A program made the position numbers and the translations under genes. From the NCBI RefSeq assembly GCF_000219535.2, contig NZ_CP007806.1, positions 2,886,501-2,950,500 on the forward strand: a DNA stretch of 64,000 nt. Direction: 5' to 3'. Shown here one piece after another: positions 52,944-61,271 of the stretch (the stretch's first letter is position 1; each line of letters opens with the position of its first letter). The DNA is from Brevibacillus laterosporus LMG 15441 (GTDB lineage: Bacteria > Bacillota > Bacilli > Brevibacillales > Brevibacillaceae). The notes under the pieces were generated by a model that saw only the letters and a program-made list of their open reading frames with translations, was not told the DNA's origin and did no database searches.

Positions 52944-53957
52944 ATGTTAAAGGGACATCAATCATGGATTTTTCCAAGCAAACCAACGATTTTATCCACG
53001 GCAACAGTTGGTGGGCCTTTTGAAGCACAAGGAAAAATTGCGAATGATTTTGATATTCTTCATAGTGATACCTGGCTGGAGCAAGACAGCTTTGAAAAGG
53101 CCGAAAAAATGATGATGGAAGAAGCTTTTGACCTCGCTGTCAAACGAGCTAGCTTGCAAAAAGGAGATATCAATTACCTTATTACAGGGGACTTAATGAA
53201 CCAAATCATCTCCTCAAGCTTTTCAGCACGTACGATTGGGGTACCTTATCTAGGGATATTTGGTGCTTGTTCAACCTCTATGGAAGGGTTAGCTTTAGCA
53301 GCTCAATTGATAGATAGCAGGGCTGCTAATTATGTTCTTACGGGTACTTGCAGCCACAATTCGACTGCTGAGAAACAGTATCGTTATCCCACAGAGTATG
53401 GTGCACAAAAGCCTCCCACTTCACAGTGGACGGTAACCGGTGCCGCAGCGGCCGTGGTTGCACCTCAAGGAACAGGTCCGAGGGTTTCCTCTGCTACGAT
53501 TGGTAAAGTTGTCGATATGGGACTAACTGATCCCCAAAATATGGGGGCAGCTATGGCTCCCGCGGCAGTAGATACCATTCAAGCTCATTTTCGAGATATG
53601 CAGATTGGGCCTGATTATTATGATTTAATCGTTACGGGCGACCTTGGAAAACTTGGCCATTCGATCGCAGGAAAACTCTTGAAAAAGCATGGATTTTCGA
53701 TTCGAGACGAAGCCTTTACAGATTGTGGATTATTAATTTATCACGACAATCAGGAGGTTTTCTCTGGGGGTAGCGGCTGTGCATGCTGTGCCACTGTTAC
53801 ATATGGTCATTTGCTAAACCGGTTAGCTAATGGGGAATGGAACCGAATTTTGGTTGTAGCAACAGGCGCCCTACTATCGCCGCTCAGCTTTCAACAAAAT
53901 GAATCGATTCCTTGTGTAGCACACGCTGTAGCTATTGAGAGGGGGGGAAATGAGTGA
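52944..53957 (+). CDS. spoVAD: stage V sporulation protein AD
   Basis: A 337-residue SpoVAD with the thiolase-like fold that binds dipicolinic acid. Motifs include LGIFGACSTSMEGLALAAQL and the Cys-rich GGSGCACCATVTYG near the C-terminus. It starts two bases after spoVAC with its ribosome binding site (GGAGG) inside that gene, and overlaps spoVAE by four bases, so translation is coupled. Membrane-peripheral partner of the SpoVA channel. Confidence 0.95.
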   Translation: MLKGHQSWIFPSKPTILSTATVGGPFEAQGKIANDFDILHSDTWLEQDSFEKAEKMMMEEAFDLAVKRASLQKGDINYLITGDLMNQIISSSFSARTIGVPYLGIFGACSTSMEGLALAAQLIDSRAANYVLTGTCSHNSTAEKQYRYPTEYGAQKPPTSQWTVTGAAAAVVAPQGTGPRVSSATIGKVVDMGLTDPQNMGAAMAPAAVDTIQAHFRDMQIGPDYYDLIVTGDLGKLGHSIAGKLLKKHGFSIRDEAFTDCGLLIYHDNQEVFSGGSGCACCATVTYGHLLNRLANGEWNRILVVATGALLSPLSFQQNESIPCVAHAVAIERGGNE

Positions 53958-54307
53958 GCATCTTTATTTGGGCATTTATTGTTGGAGGCATCATCTGTGT
54001 CATCGGTCAATTATTGATGGATGTTGCCAAATTAACACCTGCTCATACCATGTCTACCCTAGTGGTAGTTGGAGCTATTATGGATGGACTAGGTTGGTAT
54101 GAACCGTTAATCAAATGGGCCGGAGCCGGTGTTACGGTCCCCATTACAAGTTTTGGGAATGCTCTAGTACATGGGGCTTTGGAAGAAATGCAACGGGATG
54201 GTATTGTCGGGATTATTACAGGCATTTTTGAAGTAACCAGTGCAGGTATTTCGGCAGCCATTATTTTTGGTTTTTTAGGCGCAGTTGTATTTAAACCAAA
54301 GAGTTAG
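53954..54307 (+). CDS. spoVAE: stage V sporulation protein AE (SpoVAEB type)
   Basis: A 117-residue membrane protein with four helices, including IKWAGAGVTVPITSFGNALVHGA, the family's homolog of the SpoVAC signature. It starts at GTG 53954, overlapping the spoVAD stop by four bases; GGGGGGG just upstream serves as ribosome binding site. Third component of the dipicolinate channel. There is no spoVAA, AB, AEa or AF here, so this is the minimal operon type. Confidence 0.93.
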   Translation: MSIFIWAFIVGGIICVIGQLLMDVAKLTPAHTMSTLVVVGAIMDGLGWYEPLIKWAGAGVTVPITSFGNALVHGALEEMQRDGIVGIITGIFEVTSAGISAAIIFGFLGAVVFKPKS

Positions 54308-54335
54308 AGACATACTAAATCAGGAGGTGATATCG

Positions 54336-54542
54336 ATGACAGTAGCTTCTTCAGTAAAACAAACCCTGGCTAGCTTAAAAGGTGCACAGGCCGATTTAGA
54401 AACCTTTGCATTAAGTACACAAAATAAACAAGCAAAGCAAGCTTTTACAAAATCTGCCGAACAAGCACAAACCATTATTGACCAACTGGAATCTCGTGTT
54501 CAACAGTTAGAACAAGAGGAACCTCAGTATAAGGGCTTCTAG
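54336..54542 (+). CDS. DUF1657 family small protein
   Basis: A 68-residue helical protein (SVKQTLASLKGAQADLETFA, then QAKQAFTKSAEQAQTIIDQLE) homologous to the C-terminal domain of the DUF421 protein 2 kb away. DUF1657 proteins accompany spoVA operons; their role is unknown. Start ATG at 54336 has AGGAGGTGATA at perfect spacing; a longer frame from 54285 overlaps spoVAE and is not used. End of the operon. Confidence 0.88.
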   Translation: MTVASSVKQTLASLKGAQADLETFALSTQNKQAKQAFTKSAEQAQTIIDQLESRVQQLEQEEPQYKGF

Positions 54543-54681
54543 CCTATCACACAAAAAAGAGGTAAGGGGGCTGGTTAATACCATCCCTTTTTACCCTCTT
54601 TCTTTTTGTAAATAAAGCATTTCATAAAATACCTTGCTAGCATCTACAAATTCTACGGAGGATTTGTCAGTTGCGCTTTTC

Positions 54682-54757
54682 TTACACTGGGATCGTAAAT
54701 TCTATAACAGCACCGCCAGACTCACTGTGATTATAGGCCTTCATTGCTCCTATCGTC
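54682..54757 (-). pseudogene. C-terminal scrap of a sensor histidine kinase
   Basis: Twenty-five codons, TIGAMKAYNHSESGGAVIEF then TIPV and stop, are the G2-box end of a HATPase domain. Nothing upstream continues the kinase: at 54757 the sequence changes to a plus-strand regulator fragment. A relic. Confidence 0.55.
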
Positions 54758-55139
54758 AAACCCTTTTCTTTAGTGGAGCTAATCGCTAGAATTCATGCTC
54801 ATATTCGAAGGGAGGAAAGAGGGAAAATACCTTCTGAGAAAATCCATTTTATCAGTCATAACATTGTGCTTGATGAGGAGAAATGGAGTTGAAATCGAAC
54901 TGACGAAAAAGGAGTTTGATATTATCGAGCTTTTAGCAACAAATCCTGGACAAGTCTTTTCGAAAGAACAAATTTTTGAAAAAATCTGGGGGTACGATAG
55001 CGACAGAATGTTACGACGGTAACAGAGCATATTAAGCGGATTAGAGCAAAAATTTATGACACATGCGCAATCCTTTGATTGTATTAAAACAGTGTGGGGG
55101 AACAATTTAATCCGTCTAAAGGATACGTTATTCCATTAA
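54758..55139 (+). pseudogene. broken OmpR-family response regulator C-terminus
   Basis: The frame opens with KPFSLVELIARIHAHIRREE, the end of a receiver domain, and continues in other frames as VEIELTKKEFDIIELLATNP, FSKEQIFEKIWGYDSD, VTTVTEHIKRIRAKIYDTCA and QSFDCIKTVWG. At least three frame changes occur. The receiver domain proper is missing. It resembles bacitracin/lantibiotic-type regulators (BceR class), which fits the ABC transporter scraps next to it. Confidence 0.7.
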
Positions 55140-55520
55140 TTTTAGTCGAATATAAGCCCCATCTCACCTGATAGAGCAAAAAGGTCAGGATTGGAAAAAA
55201 CATCATAATTCCAAACATGATTTGTGTACTTTTCCTTATACCTGCTTGATCGAAATAGGTCTTACATAAGCCATTCGCAGGTTGCCACGCCGATATTCTT
55301 CGTTAAAACTTAATGAAAAGAACACGATCGTAATAGCATTACATGCGGTAAGAAGCATCTCTTGTAAACTAGTAATATGAAAATTCATGTTGGAGCTAAA
55401 AGCCACTTCTGTCAGCTTAACTTTTGCATTCGTTTCCAGCGAAAACGTGCATGTAAGCCAAACAATAAAAGGAACCGCGATAAAACAAAGAACATTTGCC
55501 TTCCTCAAAACTTTTCCCAT
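55140..55520 (-). pseudogene. broken ABC-2 type permease fragment
   Basis: About 127 codons in two frames: MGKVLRKANVLCFIAVPFIV, then FFSLSFNEEYRRGNLRMAYV in the first, and IRKSTQIMFGIMMFFPILTF in the second. The YRRGNLRMAY motif is typical of lantibiotic-immunity/ABC-2 permeases. Both ends are missing, and a frameshift near 55240 separates the pieces. Confidence 0.55.
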
Positions 55521-55571
55521 TCGTACATAAATACAGAACGAAACATAAAAAAACCTCCACCACGATTGGTA

Positions 55572-55939
55572 TCATTCTGACATTAATTTCATAAAAGTAT
55601 CTTCAAGCGTCATTCCCTCCTCCATCTGCTCAAGAAGTGCTTTATCGTCGCCATACCATATCATCTTGCCTTTCCTTATAATCACATACCGGTTGCATTT
55701 TTTTTGAAGTTCATCAAGTAAATAGCTATAAAGAATGTAATACCGAGGCTTTCTTTTAGTCTCGTGATTAGTTCTCTTAGCTCTCTCATCCCCATAGGGT
55801 CGAGTCCGTTTGCAGGTTCATCCAATATGACAATGCGAGGGTTATTTAATAGTGATTGAGCAATTCCTAACCGTTGCTTCATTCCCAGCGAATACGTTTT
55901 GACTTTGTCATTTCCCTTGTGCTCCTTTCTTTTTTTCAA
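55572..55939 (-). pseudogene. 3' half of an ABC transporter ATPase, frameshifted
   Basis: The part after Walker A remains: KVKTYSLGMKQRLGIAQSLL, PRIVILDEPANGLDPMGMRE and, after a frame change near 55728, LLDELQKKCNRYVIIRKGKM to the stop at 55572. The Walker A half is missing. The signature (YSLGMKQR) is of the drug/lantibiotic exporter class (BcrA/NukF). With the permease and two-component scraps it forms a decayed resistance or immunity module. Confidence 0.7.
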
Positions 55940-56010
55940 TTAAAGCAAATAAAAATCAACTTTTTATCAACTAGAAAAAATATGTTCACCACTGATCTGA
56001 ATGTGAATAA

Positions 56011-56052
56011 ATAAAAACCGAGCCTTATGGAAAAGGTCTCGGTTTTTATTCC
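56011..56052. terminator. terminator after the anti-sigma gene
   Basis: AATAAAAACCGAG pairs with CTCGGTTTTTATT around about 15 bases. T runs are present on both strands; it closes the minus-strand sigma/anti-sigma unit. Confidence 0.8.
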
Positions 56053-56074
56053 TTGATTTTTGAACGTCATTTCC

Positions 56075-57262
56075 TCAGTGTTTCGTTTTCTGTTGATCCT
56101 CTGGCTGTTTTTCAATAAACTTGCTAACCCACTTGTCTTTTACCCAATTTAGCTCAATTGCAGCCTTATTTCCATTTTCTCTCTTCCAAATCAGATACCC
56201 TCTCTTTTGAGTCGGGTGGACAAGTAGTAATGGAATAATATCCCCTCGTATTCGATGTTTAATTAGCTCTCCTTCTGCTATTTCCAATAAGTAAGCCGCT
56301 TCAATTGGATTGCCAAGGCTCTTTGGAGGCTGATGGAGCAATCCCCTCATTTCGAAGTAACCAATCGTTACCCAGTTTGGTTGGTTCAAAGCAAAAGCCT
56401 CCCGTGTTTCATTCCACGCTGTCTGAATCTTATGCTCCACTTCCTCACTTCTTGCTGCCGTACGTTTGAATGCAATTTGTAACAACTCCCCCTGTGCATC
56501 CAGTGTGACAAAATAAGTATCGTACGATGAAGTCTCTGGCAGATTCACAGGTTTAAATTGGACAATAGAGCTCAGAATTACATTCGTTGGTTTCTTTCCT
56601 TCTATACCACCAATTTGTGCAGCAGATTCAACGTGAGAAGCAGTGTAATCCTGTGTGATTTTCTCATCGATACGCTTCAGCCACAAGGTAGCTTTCTTTT
56701 GAGCTTCAGAAACAGACAAGGCCGTTTGGGAATCTGATTCCTGCTTAATGCGATTAAATGATTTCAATTGTCCTGTAATCTTGTCTATCTCCATAGAAGC
56801 GATTTTGTTTTCTCCCTTTTCTAGAGTTACATCATAGATATGTTTTTCTGCAAAATCGATTTTCTCCTCTATCTCAACCTTGGAATACAACTGCAATTCC
56901 GGAAATACTGTCAAAAATTTCCGAAAGGTAACTCTTGCAGGAGCTGACATTGCATCTAATGGTGAGATTAGTTTCATTTTGCCAGACGTTTCCTGTGAGG
57001 CATTCAGGTTAATACTACCTGTTGACTGAAGAGCAGGTAACATTAAAGTGTTATTTTTATATAACATGAAACAAATGCATAATATGGCTACACATGTGGC
57101 CCCCCATTTAATACGATGTCCCATCCGATTCATAGCTCTTCGCTGTTGAACTTTTCTTCCAATCATTTTTTGAATCTCTTGACTCTTCTGCCTATCTAAA
57201 GCATAACGAGGCATATTTTGTAATTGATCATACAGCTTTTTTTGCTCATGAGAAAGATTCAT
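56075..57262 (-). CDS. probable membrane anti-sigma factor with PepSY-like region
   Basis: A 395-residue protein. The first 60 residues are cytosolic and basic (the likely sigma-binding part), then one membrane helix (CVAILCICFMLYKNN region, about residues 55-72), then about 320 extracytoplasmic residues with PepSY/YcdB-like strands (…ALSVSEAQKKATLWLKRIDE). It starts 17 bases inside the end of the ECF sigma gene, which is typical of cognate sigma/anti-sigma pairs. No zinc-binding HxxxCxxC motif is seen. The signal is unknown. Confidence 0.7.
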   Translation of the reverse strand: MNLSHEQKKLYDQLQNMPRYALDRQKSQEIQKMIGRKVQQRRAMNRMGHRIKWGATCVAILCICFMLYKNNTLMLPALQSTGSINLNASQETSGKMKLISPLDAMSAPARVTFRKFLTVFPELQLYSKVEIEEKIDFAEKHIYDVTLEKGENKIASMEIDKITGQLKSFNRIKQESDSQTALSVSEAQKKATLWLKRIDEKITQDYTASHVESAAQIGGIEGKKPTNVILSSIVQFKPVNLPETSSYDTYFVTLDAQGELLQIAFKRTAARSEEVEHKIQTAWNETREAFALNQPNWVTIGYFEMRGLLHQPPKSLGNPIEAAYLLEIAEGELIKHRIRGDIIPLLLVHPTQKRGYLIWKRENGNKAAIELNWVKDKWVSKFIEKQPEDQQKTKH

Positions 57263-57776
57263 GTCTAATTCCTCCCTTTGCAGAATGGAGCAGTTCTTTT
57301 TCCAGTTGTTTCATTGCCCTGTGCATCGTGACATTTACCCTCGTTTGACTCCATCCTAATATTTCAGCGGTTTCAGCTCCGGTTAGACGCTGAATTCCTC
57401 TCAGTATCACAACGTCGCGATAAGCTTTTTTTAGCTTGCTGATTGCTGTATGTAGCTCCCTGCTTTCTTCGCTTGCTTCCAGAGCCTCGTCTGGCGTTTT
57501 TTGAGTTGAGATAAGATGGTGGAATAGTTTCCCACTTAGTAGCTTTTTTACCTTTTTCTTTCGGTAAAAGTCAATCGCAGCATGTCGTGCAATGCTAAAG
57601 AGCCATGTTTTGGGATTAGACTTGTACTCAAAACGATGTAAATTGGTTAATACTTTGATAAACACCTCCTGCACCAAATCCTCGACATCTGTTCTTCCTG
57701 TGTAATAGACAAGGTAATTGTAAATATCATTTTTGTAATGAACAAATAAGCGTTCGACCTCATGATTGCACTCCAC
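57246..57776 (-). CDS. ECF RNA polymerase sigma factor
   Basis: A 176-residue sigma-70 family ECF factor. Region 2 reads YLVYYTGRTDVEDLVQEVFI then WLFSIARHAAIDFYRKKK; region 4 reads AYRDVVILRGIQRLTGAETA then ILGWSQTRVNVTMHRAMKQL. It directs polymerase to stress promoters when its membrane anti-sigma partner, encoded just downstream, lets it go. Start ATG is preceded by a weak AAGAAATG region; no other start is better. The pair probably autoregulates. Confidence 0.92.
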   Translation of the reverse strand: MECNHEVERLFVHYKNDIYNYLVYYTGRTDVEDLVQEVFIKVLTNLHRFEYKSNPKTWLFSIARHAAIDFYRKKKVKKLLSGKLFHHLISTQKTPDEALEASEESRELHTAISKLKKAYRDVVILRGIQRLTGAETAEILGWSQTRVNVTMHRAMKQLEKELLHSAKGGIRHESFS

Positions 57777-57847
57777 ATTTCTTCACTCCAATTTAATTAA
57801 TACACAAATTAGACGGACGATCTTTTTGTTTTATTACAACAAGATAA

Positions 57848-57879
57848 AAAAACCGTATAGATTCTATCTACACGGTTTT
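57848..57879 (-). terminator. terminator after the DUF4870 gene
   Basis: AAAACCGTgTAGAT pairs with ATCTAtACGGTTTT on the minus strand and is followed by a T run. Confidence 0.85.
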
Positions 57880-57918
57880 GCTAAACGAAACAAGCGATCA
57901 TATATTATGTTAATACCA

Positions 57919-58236
57919 TTACATTTCATTTAATACCTTTACACCTTTTACAATATTCCAAATGAAATAGTAAATCATTACAATTGCAGTAATACCATAG
58001 GTAGCGATGATACTAAATCCCACTGCTGTCTCTGTTCCTTGATTCAAGCCAATGGTTCCTGATACTACAAGGCCAATAACTAGGGTTACATACGGAATAA
58101 GATGCGTCCACAGCGCTTTTTTAGCATGAACTTTAACCGCATGGTCACCTACGAAATAAACAATAATCGGTAATAAAAATGGAGCAAAAAAGACACTTAA
58201 GTAGCATAAAGAAGATAAAATATGATTTCCTTTCAT
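57919..58236 (-). CDS. DUF4870-type small membrane protein
   Basis: A 105-residue membrane protein with three to four helices: LCYLSVFFAPFLLPIIVYFV, then VHAKKALWTHLIPYVTLVIG, and VMIYYFIWNIVKGVKVLNEM at the end. The layout (HAKKALWTHLIPY) fits DUF4870, an uncharacterised family. Of two close ATGs (58245, 58236) the second lies seven bases from GAGGTG and is preferred. Monocistronic. Confidence 0.75.
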   Translation of the reverse strand: MKGNHILSSLCYLSVFFAPFLLPIIVYFVGDHAVKVHAKKALWTHLIPYVTLVIGLVVSGTIGLNQGTETAVGFSIIATYGITAIVMIYYFIWNIVKGVKVLNEM

Positions 58237-58600
58237 AACATTCACCTCAACTGATTTCTTATGCTACTATTATTGCATTTACCTTCTATTTTAACTATCG
58301 AATAACCTTACGCAAATATAACAAATTTGTAAGGTTCACCTACTGTTATATTCTATCATGTAAAACATACCTCCTCAGAGGGAAGCTCAGTTGATTTGAT
58401 CCTCTGTTATCGTGTCGTTATTTGTGATTAGATAGAGTTTTTACACTTACTTTTAATGGCGTTATGATGTTTTGTAATACTTGTTGACGAATTTAGTCAA
58501 CAACTTGCCAACAACTCCTTAATTATATTCATTTACGTATCTTGAAGTGATTAGTAAAAGAAAAAGTCGTTTCCTGAATTTATGTCCAATACGCTTCTTT
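58237..58600. other. gene-free region
   Basis: Promoter region of the DUF4870 gene and AT-rich sequence. No coding frame is seen. Confidence 0.35.
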
Positions 58601-58823
58601 CTAGTCTCGAATGTCTCTTTTCTCTTTCTGCAAAACGATCGCGGTCAACGGACTTTGATAACAAAGTCGAGAATAAACCCCGACTTTTTTAAATAGTTCG
58701 TAATATTGTTCGACTTCATCACTTACTAAAATACGGAAAACGCCCGTATCTGTTTTCTTATCTCGCTGGAAGTCTATCGCCCCGCCAAATCATCAAAATG
58801 TTGAATAGCAGCCTCGTTTTCAT
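58601..58823 (-). pseudogene. possible decayed VOC-like gene fragment
   Basis: Two consecutive frames on the minus strand read like one protein: YENEAAIQHFDDLAG, then AIDFQRDKKTDTGVFRILVS and EVEQYYELFKKVGVYS to a TAG at 58601. The pattern (VFRILVSDEVEQYYELFKKVG) resembles the second half of VOC-domain proteins, but assignment is weak. The N-terminus and start are not recognisable. A short palindrome (AAGTCG…CGACTT) lies at 58657-58690. Confidence 0.3.
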
Positions 58824-59000
58824 ATCAATATTGCGGCAGACATTTTCTATCTCTCTCTAGGATCGTGGTCAACCGTACGGCATTTTATCCCTATTTTTGT
58901 CCTACTTTTTGTTGGATTCTGTTTGTCGGATTCTATTTGATTAGCCTTTCAATCAAATACAACCCCCCCCTTAAGGCTGTTCTTGTACTACAGTATTTGT

Positions 59001-59540
59001 CTATTGACCCCCTTCTGCAGACATGGCATCTGCCTTTGTTTTATGAACAGTACCATATGGATGCTCAGGCGGAGCATAGATAACGTAAATTTTCAGTGGC
59101 TTCTTCCCCGTATTGGTTACATTGTGCCATGTTCCAGCTGGTATCATAATTGCATAACCATCATAGGCCATTTTTTGAAAGTCTAATTTATCTTTGCTAT
59201 TCCCCATTTGAACAAGTCCCTGGCCTTCTTCAATGCGTATGAATTGATCAGTATTCGGATGGACTTCTAAACCAATGTCATCTCCAACATTAATACTCAT
59301 CAGCGTCACTTGGAAGTGCTTCCCTGTCCATAAAGCGGTGCGGTAAGTATTGTTTTGCTTAGCAGCTTTCGCAATATTCACTACAAATGGTTTTGATCCA
59401 TAATCTTTTAAAAGGATGCTTCTATAATAAGGATTCCCGTTGTTATTCCAATTGTAATAATTCGGATACCAATTATAACCCCAATTATGGTTATAACTTG
59501 GATTATTCCATTGATAGTAATTGCATGGTCTAGGGTACAT
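59001..59540 (-). CDS. cupin-domain protein with Asn/Tyr/Trp-rich N-terminus
   Basis: A 179-residue protein. The first 45 residues are almost only Tyr, Asn, Trp and Pro (YYQWNNPSYNHNWGYNWYPN), a composition seen in spore coat and exosporium proteins. A single cupin barrel follows: EVHPNTDQFIRIEEGQGLVQ (first metal motif) and GTWHNVTNTGKKPL (second). It resembles YrkC-like cupins. Two ATGs exist; GGGAGG is three bases from the first (59546) and nine from the second (59540), which is chosen. Function unknown; a spore-surface role is inferred only from composition. Confidence 0.78.
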   Translation of the reverse strand: MYPRPCNYYQWNNPSYNHNWGYNWYPNYYNWNNNGNPYYRSILLKDYGSKPFVVNIAKAAKQNNTYRTALWTGKHFQVTLMSINVGDDIGLEVHPNTDQFIRIEEGQGLVQMGNSKDKLDFQKMAYDGYAIMIPAGTWHNVTNTGKKPLKIYVIYAPPEHPYGTVHKTKADAMSAEGGQ

Positions 59541-59879
59541 ACTCATTCTCCTCCCGAGATTTCTATATTTTTCTTTTATCCTATGCAATTGCCTATTTAT
59601 CGGAATGCAAAATGGGCATTAATGGGCAGGAGCCTGTAGCCTAATCATTTGTGAAACTATTGTACTTTTCATATCGTTATTGAAGAAACTGCCCTCATGA
59701 GGAATAACTTACATTTTTCCGATGGCTTTAGGAAGGCAGCATAACACCGCTGAAAGGGAAACACCGTCCAATATAATAAAATAAAAATCGGCTATTGGAT
59801 AGGTTTTTAAGAATTAGTAAAACCTAGGACATAAACAGCTACATGTTAGAAAGATCAAATCCGTAGGGTGGTGATTATA
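59541..59879. other. intergenic region
   Basis: No coding frame is seen. The plus-strand part (about 59700-59830) is GC-richer than its surroundings (GGAAGGCAGC…CCGCTGAAAGGG). It could hold a structured leader for the small plus-strand gene, but it matches no riboswitch consensus I know. Confidence 0.3.
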
Positions 59880-60038
59880 ATGGACTCAAGAAAACGTTCC
59901 TCAAAGGAAGAACCAACAATAGCTCCAAGTATGAACGGTCATGATCCACTTGAAGAAAAAGCGAGCGCTGATGAGGTAGAAAAAGGAGAGTATACTTCCG
60001 TCACTAAGCTTTTTCTTGACCGCACTCCAGAAGATTAG
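59880..60038 (+). CDS. small hydrophilic protein, function unknown
   Basis: A 52-residue frame with AGGGTGGTG eight bases before ATG and a strong terminator immediately after its stop, which together support a real gene. The product is highly charged (MDSRKRSSKEEPTIAPSMNG … DRTPED) with no hydrophobic segment. No family recognised. Confidence 0.6.
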   Translation: MDSRKRSSKEEPTIAPSMNGHDPLEEKASADEVEKGEYTSVTKLFLDRTPED

Positions 60039-60067
60039 AAACGGGTAACATGTCCGTTTCTTTTTTT
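60038..60067 (+). terminator. terminator after the 52-residue protein gene
   Basis: GAAACGG pairs with CCGTTTC around about eight bases and is followed by a run of seven T. It overlaps the stop codon by one base. Confidence 0.85.
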
Positions 60068-60307
60068 GTCCTCATCATATCTTGCGTCAAGATCGGCTGT
60101 GGTTTAGCAGTATAAATTGTTAGCGAGACACCCGTTCATTTTTTTATGCTTGTAACACGTGTTTAAAAAGTCTCATCCGAGCTTTATGGTAAATGCTACT
60201 CCCCCCTCCTAGCAGAAGACAACCATGAAAACAATTTATAACAGAGTCCGCATTTCCTACAGTTTTATAATAAGCTAACAGACAAATCAGTTTATTCCCG
60301 GGATATA

Positions 60308-60871
60308 TTGGAAAGGGTCATTCGTGCAGTAACGCTAGAAGAATCACGGACGAATCCAAATGTGCCCAAGGACCTGTTTCAGGATTTTGATATTAGCTAT
60401 CTAGTGACCGATGTAGATTATTGGGTAAAGCGTCCGTCAGCTGCATTTTTTGCAGATTGCTGCAATGAATTCTGGTGGGTCTCTACTTATGTAGCAAAAG
60501 GATTATGGAGAAGAGAAATTCTTTACGCCCTGGACCACCTTAACAGATATGTGAGGCCGATGCTGTTGACAATGCTGGAATGGAAGGTTGGTATCCAAAC
60601 GGACTTTTCAATTAGTGTAGGAAAAAATAGCAAATATTTGGAGAAATATCTTTCAGAGCAATGCTGGGAATCCCTTCTATCCACCTATGCCGATGGGAGC
60701 TACGAAGGTTCATGGAAAGCGCTCTTTACGATGGGGGAATTATTTCGAAGTACAGCAAAATATGTAGCAGATCACTTGCACTATACCTATCCTCAGGATG
60801 ATGATCAGCGTGTTACGGCTTTTTTAAAGCATGTCCAAACATTGCCCTTGGATGCCACCAAAATCTACTGA
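60308..60871 (+). pseudogene. internally deleted aminoglycoside 6-adenylyltransferase, ANT(6)/AadK type
   Basis: The 187-codon frame (TTG start, no ribosome binding site) matches ANT(6) enzymes in two blocks: VIRAVTLEESRTNPNVPKDL with FQDFDISYLVTDV, then YWVKRPSAAFFADCCNEFWW to the C-terminus (KVGIQTDFSISVGKNSKYLE). The join DVDYWVKRP skips about 85-90 residues that normally lie between these blocks, including a catalytic Asp region. The first 20-25 residues are also missing. The deletion keeps the frame. Streptomycin modification is not expected from this product. Confidence 0.8.
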
Positions 60872-61271
60872 TTTTTAGGTACTTTACAGGGCTTATGTTT
60901 GCGTGCTTTGTTTGTACAAAAAAATCTGCCGTATCGACAGATTTATTTTCCGTAATGTGCGCGCCAAAACTAAAGCACTTCATTTCTATTATAGAAATGG
61001 TGCGTTACTGTTAGCCTCAAATCGTTTTTGATCAGTTTCTCCCTAAGAGGTCACTGCACACTATAGATTTACTTTATCGTATTTAACATGAAACAAAATA
61101 CTGTACAAGTTACCATCTAGACTTTAAGGGAAGTCCTTTTTAGGCTCCCCGTTAGACTTAGCGGTTAACTGATACTGGTACTGGTTTTGATCTAGATGTA
61201 ACATGTCTTGTAAGCATCATATAGTATTTTTACACAATCATTTCCCGTTGTTACATCATCTATTCAAAAGC
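60872..61271. other. gene-free region
   Basis: It contains a terminator (AAATCTG/CAGATTT, 60922-60944) for the ANT(6) remnant and a second hairpin at about 60974-61003 (GCACttCATTTCTA/TAGAAATGgtGC) without a T run. No coding frame is seen. Confidence 0.4.
60922..60944 (+). terminator. terminator after the ANT(6) remnant
   Basis: AAATCTG pairs with CAGATTT around nine bases, followed by ATTTTC. Confidence 0.6.

Larger units (their letters stand above)
54543..56010. other. region of decayed genes
   Basis: Apart from the four relics listed separately, no intact gene is found in these 1.47 kb. Directions are mixed (plus-strand regulator fragment, minus-strand kinase, permease and ATPase fragments), which implies deletion and inversion rather than simple frameshifts. 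Confidence 0.6.

Noticed and set aside
59700-59830. Possible c-di-GMP or other riboswitch before the 52-residue gene
   Set aside because: Some short strings resemble riboswitch cores, but their order and spacing do not fit any class.
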